From Clostridia bacterium (GTDB lineage Bacteria; Bacillota; Clostridia; Oscillospirales; Acutalibacteraceae), in assembly GCA_017615405.1 (NCBI GenBank), contig JAGAAE010000155.1, positions 1 to 5,677 of the forward strand: a DNA stretch of 5,677 nucleotides, given 5' to 3'. The notes beneath the pieces are model-generated. The model ran no database searches. It was not told the DNA's origin and saw only the letters and a list, made by a program, of their open reading frames with translations. Made by a program: the position numbers and the translations under genes. Positions within the stretch are counted from its first letter, which is position 1. Every line of letters starts with the position of its first letter. Positions 1 to 5,677 of this stretch are shown here, piece by piece.

Positions 1-1450
1 CGACGTCGTGGGTCACCATAATAACCGTTATCCCCTCGCCTTTCAAGGTGCCGAGAATACTGCCGAGTGTCCTTTTAAACGCAGCGTCAAGTCCCTTTGT
101 CGGTTCATCGAGCAAAATTATACGAGGTTCACGAAGCATAAGTTTTACAAGAGCGCATTTTTGCTGTTCACCGCCGCTTAAATCGTAAGGGTGGCGGGAA
201 AGCAACGGCTCAATACCGAAAAGATTTATCCATTTTTCGGCTTTTTTTGAAAAATACACATCGGAACCGCCCGCCAGTTTCCATGCGGATCTCAGATCAT
301 CAATAACTGTATTCCCTGCAAAAAGCAGGGTCGGATCCTGAGGAAGCAGGGCGACCGTTTTCCTGTAAAGTGAATTACCTTTATAATCTTTTATCTTCTT
401 TCCGAAGATACGGCAGGTGCCGGCGTATGGGATCCGAAGACCGGCGATAATGTCAAGCGCGGTAGTCTTCCCGCTTCCGTTTTCGCCGAGGATCGCAAAT
501 ATCTCGCCCTTGCCGACTTTAAGTGTCATTTCGTTTATTACGTCAGGCGATGTTCTTTCATACCGGAACGTCACCTTATCAAGTTCAACGGCAGCTTCGG
601 TTTCTTTAAGCGGCAATTTTTCAGTTTTTCCTTTTGCGTCGGGGTAATTATTCGTCAAAAAAGTTCTGCCTTCCTTTACGGTCAAGGGGCAAACACCTGT
701 CGCGCCAAGCCCGGACCAGAGGCGAGCAGGGGTCGGAAAGCCGGAAAAAATCGGGTTTCCCCGCAAAGAGTTACAGACTTCATTCGGGCTTCCTTTTGCC
801 GCAAGTTTTCCGTTTTCAAGCACTAAAACGTTATCGCTGAGCGGAAAGACCTCTTCTAATCGATGTTCGCTTATAATCACCGTAACGCCTGATTCACGGT
901 TGATTCTTTTCAGAGTATTGAGAAAATCGGATGCCGCTATCGGGTCAAGCTGTGCGGTCGGCTCGTCAAGGAGCAGAATATCCGGGCGCATAACCATAAC
1001 CGAGGCGAGATTGAGAAGCTGTTTTTGCCCGCCTGATAGAGTGTCGGTGCTTTGATGATACCATCCTCCGATACCGAAATAACTTGCCGTTTCCCCTACT
1101 CTAAGACGTATTTCTTCGGGGTCAAGTCCCATATTTTCAAGCCCGAACGCCATCTCGTGCCAGACCTTATCGGTGACGATACCGTCGTCGGGGAACTGCG
1201 AAACAAAGCCTATCCTGTCGAATGAGATACTATCGGCGGAACGACCGAAAAATTCAATATTGCCGATTATTTCACCCACCGGAGCGATCTCGTTTTTCAG
1301 AAGTTTCAAAAGCGTCGTTTTTCCGCTTCCCGACTCACCTATTATCAGATTAAAACTACCTTCAGGCAGAGTAAATGATATGTCATCAAGAGCTTTTCCC
1401 ACGCCGGATGGATAAGAGAAGGTCAGATTTTTGATTTTAATCGTTTCCAC
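1..1450 (-). CDS. ecfA: Fused double ABC ATPase of an ECF-type vitamin transporter (3' end beyond window)
   Basis: Energises an ECF transporter by hydrolysing ATP at the cytoplasmic face of EcfT. Two complete ABC domains lie in one chain, as in YkoD-type ATPases. Domain 1 shows Walker A GESGSGKTT (38-46), Q-loop Gln85, signature LSGGQ (138-142), Walker B LLLDEPT (Asp162, Glu163) and H-loop His196 in SEHR. A linker of about 80 residues follows. Domain 2 shows Walker A GENGSGKTT (322-330), Q-loop Gln371, signature LSGGEQQ (from 424), Walker B ILLDEPTKGLD (Asp448, Glu449) and H-loop His481 in THD. All catalytic motifs look intact in both halves. The frame is open for 483 codons to the window edge, so only the last part is missing. 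The start is GTG at 1450, chosen because AAAGGAG lies 8 bases upstream. It overlaps the end of ecfT by 28 bases, implying coupled translation. The family call is firm; the substrate is inferred from the operon. Confidence 0.93.
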   Translation of the reverse strand, partial: METIKIKNLTFSYPSGVGKALDDISFTLPEGSFNLIIGESGSGKTTLLKLLKNEIAPVGEIIGNIEFFGRSADSISFDRIGFVSQFPDDGIVTDKVWHEMAFGLENMGLDPEEIRLRVGETASYFGIGGWYHQSTDTLSGGQKQLLNLASVMVMRPDILLLDEPTAQLDPIAASDFLNTLKRINRESGVTVIISEHRLEEVFPLSDNVLVLENGKLAAKGSPNEVCNSLRGNPIFSGFPTPARLWSGLGATGVCPLTVKEGRTFLTNNYPDAKGKTEKLPLKETEAAVELDKVTFRYERTSPDVINEMTLKVGKGEIFAILGENGSGKTTALDIIAGLRIPYAGTCRIFGKKIKDYKGNSLYRKTVALLPQDPTLLFAGNTVIDDLRSAWKLAGGSDVYFSKKAEKWINLFGIEPLLSRHPYDLSGGEQQKCALVKLMLREPRIILLDEPTKGLDAAFKRTLGSILGTLKGEGITVIMVTHDV

Positions 1451-2301
1451 TTAATACGCTCCTTTACTTCAAGAATTGACGGCAAAAACGAGAGTACCGA
1501 AAACATTATGACCGCCGCCGAGCTTTCAAACGAAAGCCATTGTACGGTAACTGCCGGATAGTATGAAAAATCAAGACCGTGACGAAATGAAACGATCATA
1601 ACACCCGAAACAAGGCACACGCAAAGTACAATCAATATAAGATCGCGAAGACGAAAAGTAATGTCCGAGTAGGTTGTTCGACGGTTTTTCCCGTAGCCTC
1701 TCGCACGCATTGAATCAGCTGTTTCGACCGCTCTTTCCAGCGACCAACCGACCAGGGCATTAAAGGTGTGAAGTACCGCTTTTACTCTGTCAAAATAGCC
1801 GTCGGATGAGGTTTGACCGAGTGTTTTTTGCGCCCTGGCAAGCCGCTTAGACTGTTTTTTAAGCATTGGGATGTACCTTAGTGCTGTTGAGAGAACAATC
1901 GCGGTCTTAGGGGTCATCCTTCCAAATAGGTAGACGGTTTTATCAGCGGTTAAAACAAGGCTAAGCGCCTTACACCAGATAAACACCGAACTGACCATAA
2001 GCCCTATCCCTGCGCCATAAAGGTAGGCTTCAAGCGTGACCGGATTATCGTTAAAATAGTATAGCACCGTAACGCCGTTATGTGAAAAGAAGGGATTGAT
2101 TGCGGTTATAAAGCAAGAGAGGAAAAGACATAAAAGCAGACTGCGACGAAGGTCATTCCACGAGGCAAGAAAGGTGCAAAAGAGGACCGCGCCCGCAAAC
2201 GAAACACATAAAAGTATCGGGTTAGGTATGAACATCGAAACAAGCAAAATTTCCAAAAAGCACAGTGCGGCGGCGACCGGGTTGCAGTTTTTAAGTGTCA
2301 T
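1423..2301 (-). CDS. ecfT: ECF transporter transmembrane component, EcfT/CbiQ family
   Basis: This is the membrane scaffold that couples the ATPase to a substrate-binding S component. The 292 residues are in the family's usual range. Hydrophobic segments lie at about 10-45 (probably two), 52-72, 92-118, 218-238 and 260-278. The cytoplasmic coupling-helix motif ADSMRARGYG is at 195-204, matching the A-R-G signature by which EcfT proteins grip the ATPases. A second family-like stretch, NPFFSHNGVTVL, is at 69-80. The ATG overlaps the stop of the upstream gene in an ATGA (2298-2301), and a full AAGGAGG lies 6 bases upstream. The 3' end overlaps the ATPase start. Family membership is strongly supported. 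Because it sits behind a cobalamin riboswitch and transcobalamin-like proteins, corrinoid is the inferred substrate, but EcfT itself does not set specificity. Confidence 0.92.
   Translation of the reverse strand: MTLKNCNPVAAALCFLEILLVSMFIPNPILLCVSFAGAVLFCTFLASWNDLRRSLLLCLFLSCFITAINPFFSHNGVTVLYYFNDNPVTLEAYLYGAGIGLMVSSVFIWCKALSLVLTADKTVYLFGRMTPKTAIVLSTALRYIPMLKKQSKRLARAQKTLGQTSSDGYFDRVKAVLHTFNALVGWSLERAVETADSMRARGYGKNRRTTYSDITFRLRDLILIVLCVCLVSGVMIVSFRHGLDFSYYPAVTVQWLSFESSAAVIMFSVLSFLPSILEVKERIKWKRLKSKI
1459..1465 (-). promoter_or_regulatory. Ribosome binding site of the ABC ATPase gene
   Basis: AAAGGAG on the minus strand, 8 bases before a GTG codon and inside the ecfT coding region. It decides the GTG start at 1450, since no ATG lies nearby in that frame. 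Confidence 0.75.
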
Positions 2302-4085
2302 GAGCCGCCTCCTTCCGAAGAGAAGGTGTTACCGGTATCGACGCCTAAATCAAGGGTATACATCCACTCTATGACGTCACCGGGTTTCACCTTGTAACCC
2401 GCGCATCCGATAAAAGGAGATTCACCGTTGACGTGATAGACCCAGCCCGACATATCGCCGAAATCAAATTCATATAGATACCGGATACCGGCGATATAGG
2501 TCATGCTCCCCGACCCTTTTTTCTCCATCTGGATGCCGTTTTGTTTTACGGCACAGGACAGGACGTCATATACCGTGTCGCCTTTTTCAATATCTATTTT
2601 TGTCGGCGGTAGGATGCACCCGTCCTTCGGAACAAATTTTGAATCGGTTTTTCCGGCAACGGTATCGCACCTGATCGAGATCGTGACTGTGCCGACGGCA
2701 TTATTCTTGGCGGGGACTTTATTATGCTGAGAAACGGATTCAAAATTCGTAAAAACGACAAACGAAACACACACCGCAAAAATGCAGATAACAAGCAAAA
2801 TATTCTTTCGGTTTGCTTTCTTTATTATGAATAAAATCAGCGCAAAAACACCTGCCAAAACAAACAGAACAATAACGACGACGAGTTTATAGCTTGTGGA
2901 TTTAGATTGCCGCTTTGTGGAAACGGTTGATTTATCATTGCCCGGTTCGTTATTATTCGATTTGCTTTCGCCGATCGTTTGAGTTTCGGGATCTGCGGAT
3001 TTTTCCTGTGTCGATTCTGATTTTTCAGAAACTTTTGAAGCACTTTTCGGGGAATCAGTATCACCGGATGAAGGATTTATATCTCCCTTTTCCGGGGAGG
3101 AAACACTACCGCCTTCTTCTTTATTTGTTTCGACTGAAGCAAGGTGTGAAAAACCGCCGCTTTTTAAACGGAACATTTTCAATCCATCAAACGGAGTATT
3201 GCCGTTTTTTTGAAAGCGCTGATCAGTTCGACAATCAATTTTAAGGTCTGAAAGCGCCGTTATGACCTGCGCCGTGCTCTCACAGTTTTCTTTACCTAAT
3301 GTAGAGAAGCTTCCGTCGGCATTTTGTTTGTTCGCTAAAAATGCGATCGCGCGGTCAACCGCCGCCTTGATATTCGGCTCGTTATAGTGAGGCGCCAACG
3401 CCTGCAAGACCATTGAAGTCACGTCGACGTCTCCCGAATCGCCCCTGACCGACCAACCTCCGCCGGGCTTTTCCATATTAAGAATTCGGGTTTTGATCTG
3501 ACCGACGGTATACGATTTGCTTTCAATACCGTTATTTAAAAGATGAAGACCGAACACCTGAGCCATTAAGCCCGCCTTATCAATCGGAATATCGGCAATA
3601 TCTTGAACAACGCCGTCCCGTTTTCCCGTTGCAATGAGGGTAAGCGCAAACTTCTGCGCCGTTTCCGTAACCCTCGGCATATTGCCGGCAAGATAGTCGA
3701 TAAGCGCTGCCTGATACGATTTAAAGTCATAATTTCCGTTTTGCGAGAGTGCGATAACATACCACTCCGATCCGGAAGCGACGTTATTTGTCAGGGTCGT
3801 ATCGATCCAGTTTTGAACCGACAAATTCCCTTTTTTAGACGCAAGGATGCCGTCGGCAAGATCTTTCACCTCACCGACGGTATCAGTTAAGTTATTCACG
3901 TTCCCGCTGTTATTAAAGACGTAAAGCGAAGAACTTCCGTTTTTCATTCTCGCATATGCGACCAATGAATAGTAGGACTGTGACGTTGCGCCGTCGTTGA
4001 ACGGTTCCTCTGACGCCGCCGTGAAAGACAGCGAACAGAAAAGCAACAGCAACGCCAAAGCAAGTGAGAATAACTTATTTCTCAT
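2298..4085 (-). CDS. Membrane-anchored intrinsic-factor-like protein: alpha/alpha-barrel plus DUF4430 domain
   Basis: Predicted extracytoplasmic corrinoid-capture protein of 595 residues. It begins with a signal peptide (about 1-25, MRNKLF then a Leu-rich core ending TAAS). Residues 35-316 look like a prenyltransferase/terpene-cyclase-type alpha/alpha-barrel, with repeats marked by GGGWSV (208-213), DVTSMVLQAL, QNADGSF (254-260) and STAQVITALS. A Ser/Lys/Glu/Asp-rich linker (317-398) follows. Two hydrophobic segments (about 399-422 and 428-446) flank a short basic loop, KKANRKN. A DUF4430 (transcobalamin C-terminal-like) domain spans about 464-595, with GDTVYDVL, SGWVYHVNG (546-554) and GDVIEWMYT. 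This topology would put both folded domains outside the cell. ATG 4085 is chosen over an in-frame TTG at 4103 because it starts the signal peptide directly and overlaps the upstream stop by 11 bases. No strong SD is visible, so translation is probably coupled. Domain calls are good; cobalamin binding is inferred. Confidence 0.88.
   Translation of the reverse strand: MRNKLFSLALALLLLFCSLSFTAASEEPFNDGATSQSYYSLVAYARMKNGSSSLYVFNNSGNVNNLTDTVGEVKDLADGILASKKGNLSVQNWIDTTLTNNVASGSEWYVIALSQNGNYDFKSYQAALIDYLAGNMPRVTETAQKFALTLIATGKRDGVVQDIADIPIDKAGLMAQVFGLHLLNNGIESKSYTVGQIKTRILNMEKPGGGWSVRGDSGDVDVTSMVLQALAPHYNEPNIKAAVDRAIAFLANKQNADGSFSTLGKENCESTAQVITALSDLKIDCRTDQRFQKNGNTPFDGLKMFRLKSGGFSHLASVETNKEEGGSVSSPEKGDINPSSGDTDSPKSASKVSEKSESTQEKSADPETQTIGESKSNNNEPGNDKSTVSTKRQSKSTSYKLVVVIVLFVLAGVFALILFIIKKANRKNILLVICIFAVCVSFVVFTNFESVSQHNKVPAKNNAVGTVTISIRCDTVAGKTDSKFVPKDGCILPPTKIDIEKGDTVYDVLSCAVKQNGIQMEKKGSGSMTYIAGIRYLYEFDFGDMSGWVYHVNGESPFIGCAGYKVKPGDVIEWMYTLDLGVDTGNTFSSEGGGS
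2308..2314 (-). promoter_or_regulatory. Strong ribosome binding site of ecfT
   Basis: Perfect AAGGAGG on the minus strand, 6 bases before the ATG at 2301. It is embedded in the last codons (Glu-Gly-Gly-Gly-Ser) of the upstream gene, so ecfT can initiate strongly even though its start overlaps that gene's stop. Confidence 0.8.
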
Positions 4086-4914
4086 AAACTTTTTTAGCCG
4101 CAAACGCCGCTAATGCGCCGGACAAAGCAACCATAAAAACAAGGATGCTCAAATCGTCGCCGGTCTTGGGCGATTTGTTCTCTGTGGTTGCCTGAGGCTT
4201 GGCGTTGACCGTTACCTTAAGTACAGGCGGAACAAGAATGTCGTCAACCTTTTTTGCGCTGATAAGGTATTCTCCCACTTTATCCATTGGGATAGTCACC
4301 TTGCCGTTTTCATCGGTTTTAAGGGTTGTTTCAACTCCATCAATAGTGATGATCGCCTCAGCAACGTTGACGTTTATCGGGGCGTAATCGGCGTCAAACA
4401 CAACGGCTTTCAGCGTAACGGTAAGCTTGTCCCCTTCTGTTACAGTCGCATTGAATTTATCAAAGAAACTGTAACTGTCGGACGTCGTTTCATAGGTCTC
4501 GGGGTTAAACTCATAGACCTGAAAAATAAAGGCATTGAGATAATCACCCGCTTTTATTTCATCTGTAAGACCCATAGCCATTTTGTTGTTGACGTAGTAG
4601 CTGAAGTTACCGCTTGTATCACCCCAAAGCTTGGTGATGTAAAGTCCGTATTGACTGGTACCGGTAGCATACCCGGCAGCGGCGCCGCCTTCATACTTTG
4701 CCTCGTGCATGGCGAAAAACGCCTCGTCAAGGTCAAATTTTCCGTCGCCGTTTTTATCGGTAACGGTTATTTTTTCCTGTGATAAAATGATTTTTCCAGA
4801 ATTGTCGCTGAAGGTGACAAAAACGTCAGTAGTTGCAGCCTCCGCAACCGCGCAGATTGAAAAGCATCCTGCGACGATCATTATTGCCAATAATAAACCG
4901 ATTATTTTCTTCAT
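4075..4914 (-). CDS. Sortase-anchored surface protein with DUF4430-like module and EF-hand-type loop
   Basis: First gene of the operon, 279 residues, predicted to be displayed on the cell wall. The signal peptide is 1-26 (Lys-Lys, hydrophobic core, AEA before Ala27). A lipobox-like VAGC at 14-17 is also present. Residues 29-135 form a DUF4430-like module: an EF-hand-type loop at 53-64 (Asp53, Asn55, Asp57, Gly58, Asp61, Glu64), then YGLYITKLWGD, YYVNNK and KAGDYLNAF, which recall the end of DUF4430. Residues about 160-237 look like a small beta-sandwich (TDENGKVTIP, GEYLISAKK). The C-terminus has SPKTGDD (248-254), a hydrophobic stretch and a Lys-containing tail, the layout of a sortase signal; SPKTG is a known sortase B target form in Clostridioides difficile. 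The ATG has AAAGGAG 8 bases upstream. Its role as a corrinoid-binding or relay protein is inferred from the riboswitch and neighbours. The anchor is better supported than the ligand. Confidence 0.82.
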   Translation of the reverse strand: MKKIIGLLLAIMIVAGCFSICAVAEAATTDVFVTFSDNSGKIILSQEKITVTDKNGDGKFDLDEAFFAMHEAKYEGGAAAGYATGTSQYGLYITKLWGDTSGNFSYYVNNKMAMGLTDEIKAGDYLNAFIFQVYEFNPETYETTSDSYSFFDKFNATVTEGDKLTVTLKAVVFDADYAPINVNVAEAIITIDGVETTLKTDENGKVTIPMDKVGEYLISAKKVDDILVPPVLKVTVNAKPQATTENKSPKTGDDLSILVFMVALSGALAAFAAKKVYEK

Positions 4915-4922
4915 AATTCATT

Positions 4923-4929
4923 CTCCTTT
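4923..4929 (-). promoter_or_regulatory. Ribosome binding site of the first operon gene
   Basis: AAAGGAG on the minus strand, 8 bases before the ATG at 4914. It lies over 70 bases downstream of the leader terminator, so the regulation looks mainly transcriptional rather than by hiding this site. Confidence 0.75.
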
Positions 4930-5000
4930 GATTTTAAACATTTTTTGCCTTTAATATCCGAAAAATCGGGACCTTTCTTCAAAACTGCTATCCCCCTTAC

Positions 5001-5040
5001 CAAAACAAAACACTCCATTGAGCCAAAGGTCAAAAGAGTG
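5001..5040 (-). terminator. Intrinsic terminator in the riboswitch leader (attenuator)
   Basis: On the minus strand CACTC...GAGTG closes a hairpin (5011-5040) of about 12 pairs. It has one T-T mismatch, one bulged C and a TTT loop, and is followed at once by TTTTGTTTT. It sits between the cobalamin riboswitch and the first start codon, the usual place for an expression-platform terminator. The inferred action is premature termination when cobalamin is bound. Confidence 0.8.
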
Positions 5041-5142
5041 CAGATGATATTTCCGTTATCGAGATTCTAAGCGCAAAATGGCACAAAACCCGCAAAAACG
5101 GTAAAATCGATCGCACCCTTCACGCCCAAGTCGTGTAAACCT

Positions 5143-5306
5143 TGAAGAAACGGCAGGTATCTGGCTTATGACAAATAAACCAAGAAAAATCAATGATAGA
5201 ATAACAATGATATATTTCGTCAAACACAGTAATGGCGGTTGCTCCGGATTCGAACCGGATATCCTTTTGATCTACTCAGCTAACAACTTTTCAAACCGTA
5301 TCTTCC
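5143..5306 (-). promoter_or_regulatory. Cobalamin (B12) riboswitch aptamer
   Basis: Read on the minus strand. The B12 box AGCCAGATACCTGCC (5152-5166) matches the conserved AGCCAGGAGACCTGCC element. Upstream, AAAAGGATATCCGG, a loop, CCGG and then CCGCCATTACTG (about 5226-5268) match the conserved AAAGGGAA / P3 / CCGCCACTGT core. A closing P1 stem pairs GAAGATACGG (5296-5305) with CCGTTTCTTC (5144-5153), with one mismatch. The middle arm between core and B12 box is short and A/T-rich. The downstream genes (DUF4430, intrinsic-factor-like and ECF components) fit cobalamin control. The class, and whether it prefers adenosyl- or another cobalamin, cannot be read from the sequence. Confidence 0.85.
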
Positions 5307-5327
5307 AAAACTATTAAGTTTGAACAC

Positions 5328-5356
5328 ATTATACCATATATTGTGGTTATAATCAA
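5328..5356 (-). promoter_or_regulatory. Promoter of the riboswitch-controlled operon
   Basis: On the minus strand, TATAAT (5328-5333) is preceded by TGG, an extended -10 element. A -35-like TTGATT (5351-5356) lies exactly 17 bases upstream. Transcription should start near 5321, about 15 bases before the riboswitch P1 stem. Confidence 0.75.
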
Positions 5357-5404
5357 GTCTTAATCACAATCCGTTTAAAGTTCGAGAAAAAATAAAAATA
5401 TTAG

Positions 5405-5433
5405 TTGACTTTTCGGTACGTTTAGCATATAAT
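5405..5433 (+). promoter_or_regulatory. Promoter of the initiator tRNA gene
   Basis: TTGACT (5405-5410) and TATAAT (5428-5433) are separated by 17 bases, a near-consensus sigma-A-type promoter. It points right, with a start expected near 5440, about 17 bases before the tRNA. It is divergent from the operon promoter 50 bases away. Confidence 0.85.
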
Positions 5434-5456
5434 ATTAAGGTACTAACAATAAATAT

Positions 5457-5532
<76 letters not shown>

Positions 5533-5533
5533 C

Positions 5534-5572
5534 AAAAAGTGCCTCTTTTGTCTACCAAAAGAGGCGCTTTTT
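5534..5572 (+). terminator. Terminator of the tRNA gene
   Basis: AAAAAGTGCCTCTTTTG pairs with CAAAAGAGGCGCTTTTT across a TCTAC loop, giving about 17 pairs with one T-G wobble. It begins two bases after the tRNA CCA. A and T runs at both ends would let it stop transcription from either side. Confidence 0.9.
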
Positions 5573-5576
5573 GAAC

Positions 5577-5677
5577 GATGTGTTCCGCTTACACGGAACG
5601 TGATGTGTCCTTCGGACGTGATGTGCACTTCGTGCGTGATGTTTTCCTTCGGCAAGTGAATAGGAACGCATCACATC
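5577..5677. repeat. Array of small hairpins with 18-base period and variable stems
   Basis: The spacer GTGATGT occurs exactly at 5600, 5618 and 5636, each followed or preceded by a small hairpin. Stems are GTTCCG/CGGAAC (5582-5599), GTCC/GGAC (5607-5617), GCAC/GTGC (5625-5635) and an imperfect TTTCC/GGCAA (5643-5655). The last three share the loop TTC. Stem sequences differ but stay self-complementary. The ends GATGTG (5577) and CACATC (5672), with GTTCC and GGAAC just inside, could close the whole array. It is cut by the window edge. No mobile-element gene is visible, and I do not recognise a named family. Confidence 0.7.

Noticed and set aside
417..1415. Plus-strand open frames at 417-647, 634-840 and 1173-1415
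   Set aside because: They lie opposite the double ATPase, whose frame is open throughout with all ABC motifs, and have no recognisable domains.
4086..4103. TTG start six codons upstream for the intrinsic-factor-like gene
   Set aside because: It would add MRLKKF before a signal peptide that already starts well at ATG 4085, and no ribosome site favours it.
4955..4975. Small hairpin CCGA-TTTT-TCGG on the minus strand in the leader
   Set aside because: Only four pairs and no T-run after it, so it is too weak to call a terminator or regulatory site.
5229..5290. tRNA-like stretch on the minus strand, with a T-arm-like TCCGG TTCGAAT CCGGA followed by GCAACCGCCA
   Set aside because: It has no anticodon arm and no convincing acceptor stem. 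The same bases fit the conserved core of a cobalamin riboswitch, and the matching B12 box and P1 stem lie downstream.

Overview
The window looks like chromosomal DNA from a Gram-positive Clostridia-type bacterium, probably of the Ruminococcaceae/Oscillospiraceae kind. This is inferred from strong AAGGAGG-type ribosome binding sites, an SPKTG sortase signal, an ECF-type transporter and moderate base composition. No species can be named from the sequence.

About 94% of the window (1-5356) is one minus-strand transcription unit, read right to left. An extended -10 promoter (5328-5356) drives a leader holding a cobalamin riboswitch (about 5143-5306). The leader then has an intrinsic terminator hairpin (5001-5040), which is the likely expression platform. 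Four closely overlapping genes follow. The first encodes a sortase-anchored surface protein with a DUF4430-like module and an EF-hand-type loop (4075-4914). The second encodes a 595-residue membrane-anchored protein with an alpha/alpha-barrel and a C-terminal DUF4430 domain, the domain order of animal intrinsic factor and transcobalamin (2298-4085). The third is an EcfT/CbiQ membrane component (1423-2301). The fourth is a double ABC ATPase that runs off the left edge (1-1450).

Together these suggest a B12-repressed corrinoid-uptake system. Surface proteins would capture cobalamin (or an intermediate) outside the cell, and an ECF transporter energised by the fused ATPase would move it across the membrane. 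The substrate-binding S component is not in the window and may lie beyond base 1. The cobalamin assignment rests on the riboswitch and on domain resemblance; the sequence alone does not prove it.

The right end is transcribed divergently. A sigma-A-type promoter (5405-5433) drives an initiator tRNA-Met gene (5457-5532), which has two adjacent U-U mismatches in its T-stem. A long hairpin terminator (5534-5572) follows. After it comes a short array of small hairpins with an 18-base period and differing but self-complementary stems (5577-5677), cut by the window edge.
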